The notes: generated from the sequence alone by a model not told the origin. Positions 11,255-28,060 are shown, counted from the stretch's first letter. The stretch is 64,000 nucleotides of DNA from Novakomyces olei (GCA_016906335.1 JADEYG010000003.1:806001-870000); one strand, 5' to 3'. Made by a program: numbers and translations.

Positions 11255-13643
11255 ATGAGCCCTACAGACGCGCATGATGCTGCGTTTGAGAGCGAGTATG
11301 TATTAGAAAGGCGGCAGGAAGCTGCCTCTGCAGCTGCAGAGGCAGCCGAGGTGGCTGTAGCTGCTGGGACAGGCGGGGCTACAAAGAAAAAGAAAAAGAA
11401 AAGCAAAAAGAAAGGCTCTGTGCACCCAGACTCGCTGGCTAACGACGACTCTCATGCTGATTATGAGGATGTTTTACACCGGGAGTTGGAGCGTACCGCT
11501 TTCACTTCAGGCGTAAACAGTCCCGCGTTATCAGAGACAGCTTATGACTCCTCAAGGTTGCCCTCGTTTAGTATTGATGGTGATACAGTAATAGGCCCGA
11601 GTGGTAAGAAATCCAAAAGAAAAAAGAAGAAGAGGGGCAATACGGGGGAGTCACGGAGCCATGCAGGCAATGAGGGTCCGGACACCGAAGTTCCGGAGCC
11701 CGGGCTTTTCAAAAATCGTATCTGGAGCACGTCGAGTAACGAAGAGCGCGCTAGGATCCGAGATTTTTGGTTGTCACTGGCGGAAAGCGAGCGCCGGAGC
11801 CTTGTTCGAATAGAAAAGGAGGCTGTATTGCAGAAGATGAAAGAGCAACAGCGGCATTCATGCTCCTGCTCTGTTTGCGGTAGGAAACGGAGTGCAATTG
11901 AAGAAGAATTGGAGGTTCTTTATGATGCTTATTACGACGAACTGGAGCAGTTTGCTCGTCTTCAGCAAAAGCTTGGTGCAAACAATAGGAAAATTCGAGA
12001 ACTTGAAAACGGAATTGCTCACGGGTCCGCGGATAAGGGCTGTTTGGCGGCAAATCATAAGATAACCTCTATATCGCATTCACAGAGCAATTTCATTGAG
12101 CCCTTGGATGGCACTCAACATGCTAATGATTTGAGTCAATCGTCTGATCTCGTTCAGTCGACCGAAGACGAAGCAAGTGACATTGATTTTGCCGGCGAAC
12201 AGTCGCACGAAGACCTGTCGAAACCAAGCGCAGATTCCTCATCGAGAGAACTGCCGGATTTTTTCAATTTTGGCAATAGTTTAACGGTTAAAGGCGGACT
12301 ACTGACTGTTGCCGATGATTTGCTTGTTGACGATGGCAGAAAGTTTATTGAAATGATGGAACAGTTGGCTGAGCGGCGAATGCAACGGGAAGAGGAAGCA
12401 GTAATGGACGCCTTAGGCTCGGACGAAGATGTCTACGATGAGGATGAGGAGAGTGGAGACTTTGATGAGGAGGAGGAGGAAGAGGACGTATTAACCGACG
12501 AGCAACGAATGCGGGAAGGCCGTCGAATGTTTCAAATATTTGCAGCGCGAATGTTTGAGCAAAGGGTCTTGCAGGCTTACAAGGAACGCGTTGCACAAGA
12601 ACGACAGCAGCAGCTTATTGCCGAACTTGATGAGGAGAACAAGCGTGATGAGGAAAAAGCGTTGAAAAAAGCTCGCGAGTTGGAAAGGAAACGTGATCGA
12701 AAACGGTAAGATTAAAAAACAAACCCAAAATTAGATAATAATGATGAATAAACATTATAAACATTTGCTAATTTACCCAGGCAACAAAAGCTGGCAAAAG
12801 AGGAGGCGGCGGCCAAGAAGGAAGCAGACCGGCTGGCGGCAGAGGCGGAAATAAAAGCCAAAGAGGAGGCAAGAGCAAACGAGCTAAAGAAGCGAAAAGA
12901 AGAGCTTCGTGTAAAGCGTGAAGCAGAATTGCGGGCAAAAGAGTTGGAGAAACAGCGGAAAGAGGAGGAGCGTAAGAAGCGCATTGCAGAAGAGCGAGCA
13001 CGTGAGCAAATAAAAGAAAAGAAACGCAGAGAGCAGCAAGAAAAAGAGCGGTTGCAAGAAAAAGAGCGGCAGGAACAGGAACAGCGTGAAAAAGACAAGC
13101 CAAAGCCGTCAGCTACCAGCCAACAGCACCGTGCAGTCCCTACAAACTCTTCCGCACAATTCTCCAAGTCTCCAAAACTGGCCAAGGCCATATCAAAATC
13201 GCCTCGTGACGGTTTTGCTACAGCCAACCATCTCCAGCAAGTCAGGGCGGGTACTGCACCAATTCCCGTTCCCGTCCCGAGCCCGTCGCTCAGTGCAAGT
13301 TCTATTGGCACAGGCGCAGCAATACGTGGCCGCGGCAGTGCGCCAAAGAGTTTAGCAGCCAAACCGGAGAACGAAAGAAGTGCTTTGGGGCAATTGGCAG
13401 AGGCAGCGAGTACTGAGCCGCTCTCTCCAAAGGCTCAGTCGGCTCTGCGACGGCCGTTGGACCGCCCATTTGCTTCTGGCAATGTGGCCTATAGCAAACC
13501 AGAACAAACCCGCCCAAACGACTCTGGATTCGGAGGGCCGTTTGGTGCGAGAGACGCTATCGGCCTCGCTGCACAGTCGCTGGAATCGCTCTCTCTTTCT
13601 CCTCAGCCACCAGCAATTCCAACAGGACCCAAGGCTCAGAGGC

Positions 13644-13686
<43 letters not shown>

Positions 13687-14989
13687 GCAGCCGTCTATTC
13701 TGTCTCCAAAACCGACTAAAATGGCTGCCGTAGACGATCTTGGAGACGGCTTGTCTCCGTCTCCCTCTGCAAATTATGCAATGGCTTCTGCGCCAGTACC
13801 TGCGCCAGTACCTGCGCCAGTACCTGCTCCAGTTTCTACTCCAATGCCTTTTGCCAGCTCAAGGCCGTTGAGCAAGAACCATGGATACAGTTTCAACCAT
13901 GACCATCTGCCCTCAGCTGCTCCCCACTCTCGCGGCTTTGGCCATTACGCTCCGCCTGTTCCTGGCACAGAGTTTACAGGTCCGTCTGGCTTGGGCGGCC
14001 AGTCGCTGGCTGCTTTTACTGCTAATCCCTTGCCTTCTGCTCAGTATAATTCGTTCACTGGAGAATCAGCAGCTCTGCCCTCAATGAGACCTCCTCCTCC
14101 TCCTCCTTCAGCAGGAGCAGGTGTGGGCATAGGCACAGCAACAGACTTCTCCTCCTCGTCTTCGCCTTCTTCCTCTCACCAGCAAACGGCCGCCTCTGCT
14201 CCTGGTCCAGGATCAGCTCCGGCAGCCACGTCTATGGCTCAATTGTCAGAGTTTCTACGGCCAGTCAGTATCAGCGACGATGTCAGAGTAGGCGGGGAGG
14301 TGTATATACCTTGTCGCAACAAGGACGACTTGCCCAGACCTGTGCGTAATGCCGATGGGCCTTTAGCGGGCAGAGCAGTTCACCGGCCGGCGCCTATCCA
14401 GAGACCTTCAGTTGCCCAGCAACTGCCTCATATGTCCAGGCAGGACCTGCAACTGCCTCAGCCGCTGAATCAGCAACTGCCTCAGCAACTGCCTCAGCAA
14501 CAGGTGATGGGCTCACGTGCTCTGATTGACGATGACGATGAGGAAGACGTGGCAATACTCGACGCTGCTGCTTCTTCTTCCTCTACAGGCAGACGATCAG
14601 GATCTCTGCCGGATCGTTCTTCGTCTGCCCACAGCAATCCAGCACCAGTCGGAGCAGGCAATCCTGCTCCGTGGCTTCGGGCCGGGTCTGGTTCTGCCAC
14701 TGGGCCGGGTCCTTTGCTCTCTTTTGGCGCTGGGACAAGTAATATCTGGTCAATGAACAGTATCAGCCAGCCCATAAACGGCCACCACAGACTACCGCCT
14801 TCTTCCTCTGCGCCTTTTCCCGCTCCACCGTCTTGTACGCCCTCGGGGGCAGATATGGTCGAAGCATTGGGGAAGTTTCCCTCGCCGATTGGAAGTCCTG
14901 CAGTTGCCGGCCCTGCTGGGATTGGAGCTGAGAGGAGCAGGGGCCAGCCGAAGCCGAGGTGGGTGACTGGGTCTCCGGGGGTTATATAG
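11255..14989 (+). CDS. NST1: Stress response protein Nst1
   Basis: Nst1 is a large fungal protein; the budding-yeast member affects salt tolerance and it is probably cytoplasmic. Exons are 11255-12705 and 12781-14989 (1219 aa), joined in phase 2 across a 75-nt intron. I chose the ATG at 11255 because no ATG precedes it in frame. Features in order: a Lys-rich patch (KKKKKKSKKK, about residue 47), a conserved block CSCSVCGRKRSAIEEELEVL with CxxC pairs and YDAYYDELEQFA near residues 205-235, an acidic run DEEEEEEDVLTDEQRMREGR near 410, a long charged coiled coil of Lys/Glu/Arg spanning the intron, and a low-complexity tail rich in Pro, Ser and Gln, including a CAA-encoded polyQ at about 13645-13690. 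This order is the usual Nst1 architecture. Confidence 0.88.
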
Positions 14990-15706
14990 TATTTGCTTGC
15001 TAGTGGACCGTGTCGTTTTATGCTACTGCATTTTGCTTTTGGAATTCATATTAATTTTTCCCTGCGATTGTGCTGCATTTTGTAGACTTGATGTGTAGAG
15101 TTTGCAGGAGATTGATGGCAGCTTTTACTGGCCGGAGCTATAAATTTGTGAGTAGCGTCCGGTAGTAATAGCCAGAGTAATTTAATATTAAGAATTGAAT
15201 ATTAAGAATTGAATATTAAGAATATAAAAAATATTGAATTTTAAGAATATTGGTTTTTAAGAATATTGAATATTAAAAATATTGAATGTTAAGAATAATT
15301 GAATAGTGACTATATTGAATACTAAGAATACTGAATGTTAAGAATAAAAAAGATTGAATATTAAGAATATTGAATATTAAAAACATTGGATATTAAAAAC
15401 ATTGGATATTAAAAACATTGGATATTAAAAACATTGGATATATTGAATATAGAATATTAAGAATTGGATATTAAGAATAATTGAATATTAAGAATATGAA
15501 AATCATAATAATTATTGAACTACTCCAGATAAAATATTAAGAATATTATTTTTGCTACTCTTCATTTCGTAGACTCATATTTACGCGATTACATGTAATA
15601 ACCCTAATTAACCCTAATGGTATCCTTCAATACTCATAATATTACTATTACTATCACTATTCTACTACTATGATTTATTAACTTTGCATCATCTCACCAT
15701 CATGTC
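14990..15706. other. NST1-FCP1 spacer with ATTAAGAATATTGA repeats and a telomere-like site
   Basis: The spacer is very AT-rich. Between about 15180 and 15500 it is made of degenerate ATATTAAGAATATTGA and AAAACATTGGATATT units. At 15598-15620 there are two ACCCTAATT copies, about 90-110 bp before the FCP1 start. Confidence 0.7.
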
Positions 15707-18524
<2,818 letters not shown>

Positions 18525-18971
18525 AAAAGAGTCCGAGGCAACTGTACATATATTTAAATATACATTTCTATCTGAGTCTGTGGCCATGTAGCAAAGTATA
18601 CAGGGTGCAAAGTTTGTATGTTTAGCGCTATTATAAACACACGCGGAATTCACCATTTGTGCGGTGCCATTACCCGTTTATTCTAAACTCGAGTTTAATG
18701 CTTTGTCGCTGTGGCTTATATAACTGCGATCTTTACCTTAATTCGAGCGGGTACTCGTCGTTGTGCACCGGAATCAGAACGATAGAGTTATAACCCTAAC
18801 TAACCCTAATATGGTAAACGATAATTACGTAATCTACTAAGGCTAATTAATTAATTACCTAATCAACTAACGCTACTACTTAATCCACAGAGGCACAATA
18901 ACCCTAATCCTAACTATATCAAATTGATTGACAGCGACGAGCGAATAAAAATTTGACAGCAATAGGCATCA
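18525..18971. promoter_or_regulatory. FCP1-MSY1 spacer with two telomere-like clusters
   Basis: At 18790-18810 there are two TAACCCTAA units and at 18898-18915 an ACCCTAATCCTAACT stretch, 60-180 bp before the MSY1 start. Their repetition upstream of two neighbouring genes (this one and FCP1) suggests a Tbf1/Teb1-like factor site; that is inference. Confidence 0.5.
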
Positions 18972-21127
18972 ATGATCCGGGTCGCAGTGTACTGTCGGCA
19001 CTGCTGCCGGCAGCAGTGCCGTCGGCGGAGCAGCACACGCGTCAATAACCCACTCATAAACCCTAACCCTCACACTCTAGCACGTGGGCAGTGGCGGTCG
19101 TATGCGACACACACCGCCAGCGCGTCCGTCCTCGAGCAGCTGCAGTCACGTGGGCTCGTCAAGGCCACAACGTCGCCGGCACAGTGTGCCCGGCACTTGG
19201 CGCGGCCACGGGTATCCGTATATGCGGGCATTGATCCGACGGCCGCGTCAATGCACGTGGGCCACCTGTTAGTACTGCTGCCGCTGCTGCACTTTTACCT
19301 GTACGGCCACCGCGTCTACGCCCTCGTCGGCGGTGCAACCGGGCTTATCGGCGATCCATCGGGCCGATCGGTGGAGCGACCGGCGCTGGACGCGTCCACG
19401 CTGCGCCACAATGTTGACGCGTTACGCGTTCAGCTGGACGCGTTTGTGGGGAACGCGTCTGCTTATGCCCGTTTAAGCGGCTACTCGCCGTTGCCGGGGC
19501 AACGGGAACGCGTGCCAATCACGGTAGTAAACAATGAAGACTGGTTCGGCAGTTTTGGTCTACTGCAGTTCCTGCGCCGCGTCGGCACTCGCGCGCGGCT
19601 GCAGCGGATGCTCGACCGCGATGTTGTCGCGACGCGGTACCGCCAAGGCGCGTCTGGCGACGCGGGGCTCACGTTTACGGAGCTGAGCTACCAATTGCTG
19701 CAGGCTTATGATTTTGCTCACTTGCACGAGCAGCACAACGTCACCGTGCAGCTCGGCGGCAGCGACCAGTGGGGGAATATCGTCGCTGGAATCGATCTTA
19801 TTGGTCGGCTGCGTGAAGAGCAGAGTGCCGAGGGAATGAAGGGGGATGGCCGGGAGGAGGTAGTGGAGCAGGACGTGTTTGGGATAACTGTGCCGCTCGT
19901 CACTACACGGAGTGGCGCAAAATTGGGTAAATCTGCGGGGAACGCTGTGTGGCTAGACGAGAATTTGACCCCGCCTTTTGATTTGTACCAGGTGAGGACT
20001 TTGGCTCTTGCCCGTATTCTTGTGATAAACTATTAATTAATAAATAATTATTAATTATATTAATTATTAATTATATTAATTATTAATTATATTAATTATT
20101 AATTATATTAATTATTAATTATATTATTTATTGATTATTATTGATTATTATTTATTATTGATTATTTATCAATTAATTATTGATTAATATTTATTATTCA
20201 TTTTTTATTATTTATTATTTGTTATTTATTATTTATTATTTATTATTTGTTATTTATTATTTATTATTTATTATTTATTATTTATTATTTATTATCATTT
20301 ATTATCATTTATTATCATTTATTATCATTTATTATCATTTATTATTATTTATTATTCATTTTTTATTATTTATTATTTGTTATTTATTATTTATTATTTA
20401 TTATTTGTTATTTATTATTTATTATTTATTATTTATTATTTATTATTTATTATCATTTATTATCATTTATTATCATTTATTATCATTTATTATTATTTAT
20501 TATCATTTATTATTATTTATTATTATTTATTATTATTTATTATTATTTATTATTATTTATTCATTGTTCTAACAGCAGTACTTTGTCAATACCCCGGACG
20601 ATTTGCTAGAGCAGTACCTGCGAATGCTCACCTTCTTGCCAGAGCACGCGATCCAGGATACGATGCAAAAACATGCGGCCAGTGTGGGACAGAAACGGCC
20701 GCTAGCCAATCATGTTTTAGCGCAGGAAGTAGTGCATTTAATCCACGGCAAAGACAAAAGTCTACGTGCTGCCGAGGCAGCACGTATTATGCACGGCAAC
20801 GATTTCACCGACGTGACTGTTTCCAATTTATGTCACATTTTTGCACAAAACATTCGCAAGATGCCACAGGCCTCCGTGCTTGGCCATCCGCTGCGTAACG
20901 TTGTCAGCCAAGCCTTTGACATATCAAAAAGTGGGTACTTTTCACCGCCATTTCTCTAATTTTTAGAATCTGCAGACCAGCACGTGACGGCCGGAGCCGT
21001 CTACGTGAACGGTGAACGACGAACACAGGCGGGCGCGCAAGTAACACAAGACATGTTGCTGCAGGACCGGGTTTTAGCCATAAAATTGGCCAAATCAAAG
21101 ATGGCCATTGTTCTAGTAGAAGAGTGA
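18972..21127 (+). CDS. MSY1: Mitochondrial tyrosyl-tRNA synthetase
   Basis: This class I synthetase charges mitochondrial tRNA-Tyr. Exons are 18972-19991, 20579-20930 and 20967-21127 (510 aa). The Arg/Cys-rich start looks like a matrix-targeting presequence; part of it (RVNNPLINPNPHTLARG) is encoded by telomere-like CCCTAA units. Class I motifs are clear: the HIGH-type HVGH in SMHVGHLLVL, GATGLIGDPSGRS, the Tyr-pocket GGSDQWGN and the KMSKS-type AKLGKSAGN. The carboxyl end carries an S4-like RNA-binding segment (AGAVYVNGERRTQAG) as in bacterial TyrRS. Intron 1 is 587 nt of TTAT-type repeats and ends in a tandem CAGCAG acceptor: using the second CAG gives DLYQYFVNTPDD, the conserved form, while the first adds one Gln. 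Intron 2 is only 36 nt. Confidence 0.93.
20036..20563. repeat. TTAT/TTATCAT microsatellite array in MSY1 intron 1
   Basis: Over 500 bp of ATTATTT, ATTATCATT and AATTATATT units fill the intron, with an internal near-duplication: the blocks around 20195-20345 and 20355-20500 repeat the same order of variants. Confidence 0.9.
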
Positions 21128-21160
21128 AAGCAGCATCAAATAAACAGCATTTCCATCCAT

Positions 21161-22101
21161 TCAATACTCGTCCTCATCGTACTGCCTATCGCTCTCAGAA
21201 GCGGATACATCCTCCGACTGACTTGCTAAATCCGACTCGTCCAAGGGTTCTGTCTTTGGTGCCTCCGATCTCCTATCGGCCCGAGACGGGAATCCCGATG
21301 ATTCTGCCAAATTCTGACCGGATCCATCAGAGTCGCAAGACGCGTACGGGTCCAGAGTAAACGATTTAGCACTGTTCCCAAGCACAGCGGCCATCAGCTC
21401 TTCCGCATACACGGAAAAGGCGAGTAAAGCGGATTCGTCAAACATACGCTCTGTGCGTGGCATATACCCTCGTGCTTGGAACAGGTCGCACACGTACTGG
21501 TGCAGTGCGCTGGCCAGGTCCTGGATGTGAGCTTTTAAATAAATATGAGAGTGAATTAGAATAGCAATCTGTCCAATAAAACAGCATTAAAATGCTGATT
21601 TGTAACAAAAAAGTCAAGTCGGTAAACTACAATAGGATAGAAAACGATGAGACGAATAACCATAAATCAAATTTTAAATATTAAAATTAAATCAAAATCA
21701 AATTAAATTAAATTAAATTAAATTAAATCAAATTAAATAAAACAATTAAACAGCCGTACGCTGGAAGGAAGATCCACATCGTCAAGAGCAACGTCTGCAG
21801 CAGTTCCACACAACAAATGAAGAGTATCTCGAGGAGTCTGGACACGAGTAGCCGCAAGCATATCGTACAGTGTTATCCGCCTTAATCGTATTTGGCTCGC
21901 GTCTTCTGCAGGCAGAGATGTTGCACGAAGCCTTAGTCGTCGCCGACTGCTGTTAACACTTTGTGAACGCCATAAGCGCCTTAAATGGAGCGATTTTGCT
22001 GCAGCAGTAGGGTTCATAGACGCCACTGCGGCCTCTGCGCCCCATTTTTCCCGTGCTTCTATTCGTCGCCGTGCCGTAGGTTTAGAGTGGCTCGTCTCCA
22101 T
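21161..22101 (-). CDS. Probable Rrn10-like upstream activation factor subunit
   Basis: This is a small acidic-tailed protein of 233 aa from exons 22101-21760 and 21520-21161. The splice (GTACGG donor, CATCCAG acceptor, 237 nt) joins two open frames in phase 0. The first half is basic and Arg-rich. The joined segment DLASALHQYVCDLFQARGY, then FDESALLAFSVYAEELMAAV, resembles what I recall of yeast Rrn10 (histidine and Tyr-rich helix, then FDETSLITLG). Rrn10 belongs to the RNA polymerase I upstream activation factor bound at rDNA promoters. The tail is Ser/Asp/Glu-rich. The ATG at 22101 (METSHSKP) is the only one at the front. It ends 33 bp from the convergent MSY1 stop. The family call is tentative; the gene itself is well supported. 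Confidence 0.55.
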
Positions 22102-22145
22102 GACAAATTGCAATTAAATGTTTAATTATATAACGGATTTATTTC

Positions 22146-23241
<1,096 letters not shown>

Positions 23242-23700
23242 TCAAATATCGTCGAGCATTTCATCCAGCTCGTCCTGCCCAAGACCTTCGGGCGACTGTA
23301 TTGCGTGCTCAACTACGGCTCCATTGCAACTAGATTTTGCCACAAATCCCTCTTTACTAAACCCTAACCCTCTCCGAGCAGACCGGGTCTCCCTCTGAAG
23401 GGGACTAGTGCCCATCTGTTCCGTGGGCATAGCAATAGCAAACGCACTGCCGTCCGCCTGCTCGTCCGCCCGACCAGGCGAAGAAAACTCTGTCATATCC
23501 ATCTCCCAAAAGGCAAACTCTCCATCATCAACAGCAGCGGGTAAAGGCCCCACTAGCTTTGGGGATACTTGTCCTCCACTGTTCAAAAGAGCACTGTTCA
23601 GTAGAGCGTCTGGACCCGTCAGCTGGGCAGCACTGGTTATAGAGCGAGAGGAGGACTGTACGGCCAGCCTGGCCGCCTGGTCCCTTCCACTATTAGCTGC

Positions 23701-23746
<46 letters not shown>

Positions 23747-25104
23747 CCAGCATTTCCGGCCCGGCTGAAACTGCCTTCCGGCCCGGCCGAAGGAGAGGGA
23801 GTAAACGCTTCCTGTTCTCTGCTCTTGAGCGGCAAAGGCGGCTCTGTATCATCGGCAAAAGACCCATAAAACTGCCGACTTCCAAACACTTCAACCTCGA
23901 GATCGATACCACTGCGTCTGGCTCCGATATAGCTCATATCGTACCGGAACGGTCCTTGTCCCTGCCGCCAAGAGCCAGACGAGTTTGTTGATACTGGACT
24001 GCTGCCATCCATGCTCTTGTCCTCGTCCAAGGCAGAGTTGGCACTGCCTTTAGCAAAGCTATTGGCAGTGCCATTGGCATTTATATACGGATTATAATCG
24101 TCAAGGTCACTCGACGGGCTGTGCATCTCTGTCACAGGCAAACGGCCAGCAGAGGCAGGCGAGTGTGACTGCTCATGCAACACTTGCTCCTCTGCTTCAC
24201 GCAGCACCTGAGCGTCCAGTCCACTAAAAAACCCTGACGAAGCGTGGTCAGAAGCACTGCCACAATTGGCCACGTCCTTGTGCTCGAGCGGAGAGAAGGC
24301 GGGAGTCAGTGGCATTGCCTTTTCACGCAGAAAAGCGAGGCTGCTCGCTTTGCGCTTGGACATGGGCATTTGCTGGTCTTCGGGCGCTATAAAAAGCTGC
24401 TTTTGCTGCTGCAAGACGCGTCTCCTGGCGGCACAAGCGGCTGCAGCATCGGCAGCTGGAGTATAGCGATATACAGTCTTTCTGAGCATTGTATCGCCGC
24501 CGCCTTCGACCCGCTCAATCTCCAAATGCTCTGCCGCCGTTTTCCTCAAGTAAGCGGCAATTTCGTTCTTTACTACTGCGGAAGCAGTAGATCCGCCACC
24601 CGCGCTGAGCGATCTCAGAACGGCAGCGTCCAGGCTGCTGGCCAGCGTGTATGCGCACATTGGCACGTCTGCCTCTTGCAGCTTTGCTATCAGCAACGCC
24701 ACCATCAGCGTCGGACCAGCGGCCTCCGTACACGGCCGAGGCGGACTCGGCGGCGGTGTCAAATCACAGGGTTTGTGTGCCGCCTCTGCGCCAGCGTCCA
24801 CGCTTTTCTTGCGTCTTTTTAACGGCATTTGATGAGGTGCCGAGGAGGGGTATTCATGACGCTGCTCGTAATCGTTGTTGTTGATATTTTTATTACTATT
24901 TTTATTAATATTAGTATTATTGTCAATATTGTTGTTGTTGTTATTGTTGTTGTTGTTGTTAATATTGCTATTGTTAGCGGCAATTTGCTGCCTCTGTGCC
25001 GACACGAGCCGCGTCGGCCTTTGCCTTGACGAGTCTTCCGCGCTGAGAGTAGGCAAGAGTCTGGCAGCGGCTCTGTCCCGGCTGCGAGTGCTGTAGGGGT
25101 TCAT
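23242..25104 (-). CDS. Gds1-like winged-helix regulatory protein
   Basis: A single-exon protein of 620 aa. I take the ATG at 25104 (MNPYSTRSRDRAAARLL) because nothing upstream in frame offers an ATG. It contains an Asn-rich tract, a basic KRRKKS patch followed by the DLTPPPSPPRP block, and a helical segment GPTLMVALLIAKLQEADVPM near residue 130 continuing to AVVKNEIAAYLRKTAAEH; these resemble the fungal Gds1 family, thought to be nuclear. The rest is low complexity, with a CTG/CAG-encoded polyQ at 23700-23741 and an acidic end DELDEMLDDI. A TTAGGGTTTA piece at 23358-23372 lies in coding sequence. Gds1 function is poorly known (suppression of a mitochondrial defect in yeast). The gene is convincing; the family is moderately so. 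Confidence 0.55.
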
Positions 25105-26319
25105 GCCCCTCGGCTGAGGCGTGGGACGTGTAAGCAATCAGTCTTACAGTAGCGACTGGCACAGCGAATGGCAGAGGCAACAACGAGTGTACTGACAAGC
25201 AGAGAAAAGTGCAATACAAAAATGATGCAATAATGAGACGCGTACAGCGAACAACAAGGGGGTTTTCAAATATTGCCTGCTTTTAGTTGTTGACGCTTGT
25301 CCAGGACTGTTAGGCTCAAAGCTCTCAAGGCTGTTTAGAGTCTTGAGGCTTAAGGCTTGACGTCTTGAGGCTTAAGGTCTTGAGGCTTTTAGGCTTAAGG
25401 TCTTGAGGCTTTAGGTCCAAAAGCTTTAGGCTTTTAGGCTTCAAGTCTTGAGGCTTTAAAGCTCGCAAGTGCAAATCTGTTTAGGCTGCGCAGTGTAGTT
25501 AGACTCGTTAGAGGTTAACCCTGTTTAGTGTTTGGTCCGCGCGGTTGCAACTGCGGCCGTACACGTCAAGTCTCGGCTCGGCGTCAGGGTTTTCGCGTTA
25601 AACAGGGACTGTACCCTTTGAATAGAGCTTTTGCGGTTAAAAGAAGGATAGAGACCGGCCGCTAATCGTACACGGGCAAGTTGCCGTCCAAACCTTGCGG
25701 CCTCGATAATTTGTCACGCGTGGATTATCCGCACGGGACTGTGGTATTATTACTGGTGAGTTTTGGATTAATTAATCGTAATATGATATTGTTTGTCCCG
25801 CCGGTTTCACTGGGAAAACGTATATGCGCTGCGCACCAATCCACACGAAAATCTTTTCGTCAGGGTTTTCTGGAGTCTGACGGCCGTTTTGGGTCGGCGG
25901 CTAGCGTTACTTGTGTCTTATTGAGAGTTACTGGTGCATAAGGAGCGGTAATTTAGTGCGCAGATTTTGGGATTGGGTCGTTGTCTCCTATCGACGCTCA
26001 CCACTTGTGATTGACGGACGACTTGGGTGATTGATTACGTAAATACGGACTCGTATCTACAGTGGCGGCATTGTATATTCAATACCAATATCAATACCAA
26101 TATCAATACCAATATCAATATCAATATCAATATCAATATCAATATCAATATCAATAATATCAATATCCATACAATATCCGTATACGATAACAATATTAAA
26201 ATATTAAATATTAAATATCAATCACACCAATTACAAAATTATGCGTGCAGTGAAATCGACACCTAATCATGATTCATATACATTCATTAACCCTAAAACT
26301 AACTAATTGCCCTCTATAA
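25105..26319. other. Gene-free spacer with two minisatellites
   Basis: This 1.2-kb region lies between the Gds1-like start and the TBP stop. At 25318-25460 there are about eight degenerate copies of TCTTGAGGCTTAAGG. At 26079-26160 there are about a dozen ATCAAT/ATACCA hexamers. An 86-codon plus-strand frame at 25681-25941 resembles nothing I know. No gene is supported. Confidence 0.6.
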
Positions 26320-27304
26320 TCACGGTTTCCGGAACTCACTCAGTACCGGATAAATATCCTCAAACGCCTGGTAAATCTCCTCCCGCACTTTAGCCCCGGT
26401 TAAAACAATCTTGCCCGACACAAAGATCAATAAAACAATCTTGGGTTTAACCATGCGGTAGATTAAGCCGGGAAACAATTCGGGTTCATACTGTCCAGTA
26501 TTAATACAAAGACATTCTACAATAAATGTTTAAAAACCTACAGATGAAAAGGTGCCGTGCGAGTACGCGAGACCCTCGAGACGAATGGGGAATCGCACGT
26601 CGCAGCTGCCCACAATGTTTTGAATCTTGAAATCGGTAAACTTTGCACTGAATCCCAAACGCTGAATAATACGCGCGTACTTGCGGCTGGCCAATTTAGA
26701 ATCATCTTCCGACTTGGCACCTGTGACCACCATTTTACCGGACGCGAAAATCAAGGCTGTCGTCTTTGGATCCCGAATCCGCATAATAACGGCAGCAAAG
26801 CGTTTGGGATTGTACTCGGCATTACGCGCATGCAGCGCAATTGTTTTCAAATCCAACCGGCAACTTGATGTGTTTAACAAATGCTGCTTTCAAACAAAAC
26901 AAAACAAATGAAAGGGCAGCCGCTAAACACGACATGTGGATTTTCGTTTTCTTATAGAGGTAAACTTACTCTAAATTCACAGTGGCCACAATATTCTGTA
27001 AAGTGGGTACAATACCCGACACAGATCCCGCAATATGCTCGGGAACCGCGCCCGCAGAACTCATTCCCTTCTCCGAGAGAACAGCAGGTTTTTGAGCCGT
27101 CGAAGGTATGCTCTGAGCGTGTGCGGCAGAAGGCAGATCGGCTCCATGAGACGGAAAACCGCCGCTCTCTCCGACAGAAGACGCTGCATTCGGCATGCTC
27201 GGGAACGAGGTGCCGCTACTGCTCTGCGGAAAGGATATGTTGTTTGGTGACAAGAAAGCAGATGCTTGTGCCGCATTTTGCGGCGCCGACAATAAGGAGT
27301 CCAT
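26320..27304 (-). CDS. SPT15: TATA-binding protein (TBP)
   Basis: TBP nucleates transcription by all three nuclear RNA polymerases. Exons are 27304-26970, 26863-26542 and 26490-26320 (275 aa), with introns of 106 and 51 nt. Residues 1-92 form a Ser/Ala/Pro-rich leader. The two saddle repeats follow and are nearly invariant: [54 protein letters not shown], then [40 protein letters not shown] and [20 protein letters not shown], ending PVLSEFRKP. The intron positions fall at NLD and TFSS/YEPE. There is no doubt about identity. The functional link to SAGA Spt20 in the same window is probably coincidental. Confidence 0.98.
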
Positions 27305-28060
27305 TAGAATTTTTTAAATGTTTAGAACCAATTGATATTAGAGTAGTAAGACAGGTTGTAGAGTTTGCCGTTACACACAATAACCTCGGCGCGTATCAAT
27401 CGTGTGACGAAACGGGGATATCAAAGCCGAATTAAAATAATAAAAATAAATAAATAAAAAACAACGCGCTATTATGAAAGCAAAAAGGTATCAAACAGGT
27501 ATCAAAGATGCACAATAGGTATCCAAAGCAAATGTGAGCAGTATCTTCTCTCCCAATAAGGATATCCACTCGACACTACGCACAATCAAATAAAAAATAG
27601 ACAAAAGTTATAATAGTAAAGAGTGGCAGCACGGTATGGCCACACACGATGTAGGTTGATCACGTGAGTGATCAGAAAACCCTGACTATCTGGAGAGCCC
27701 GTGCAATATCAGTCCGTATGTACGAAAGCGTGCAGGCCACGCACAACACGCATTCACTTGACGGGGGAGAGCCGAGTATTTATATAATGCATCCAAAAAA
27801 CCAGGGTTAGGGCTCGGCTGAATTTTTCACAAAAACACACTATAGAATGGTGTAAGGGTTTTCACGACGATCGTGGGGGCTTTTATAAACGAATTATTAC
27901 AGCGATAAACCGTGATTGGTTTAAGATAAACCATCTATGTGATACATGCATCTTGGGACGTGGCATAAAGCAGGCGTGCAGTGAGACGATTCCAATCCGT
28001 CCGTCCAACACGAATGAACAGTCAAAATTTGGCAGAAATGCATTATACAAAAGAGAAGTC
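27305..28060 (-). promoter_or_regulatory. TBP upstream region with an E-box palindrome
   Basis: At 27658-27673 there is an inverted repeat, GATCAC-GTGA-GTGATC, containing a CACGTG E-box (27661-27666), about 360 bp before the TBP start. A GGGTTAGGG telomere-like piece lies at 27803-27812. No gene is seen. Confidence 0.5.

Noticed and set aside
25681-25941. 86-codon plus-strand frame in the TBP/Gds1 spacer
   Set aside because: No homology recognised, no splice partner, and composition like the surrounding spacer.
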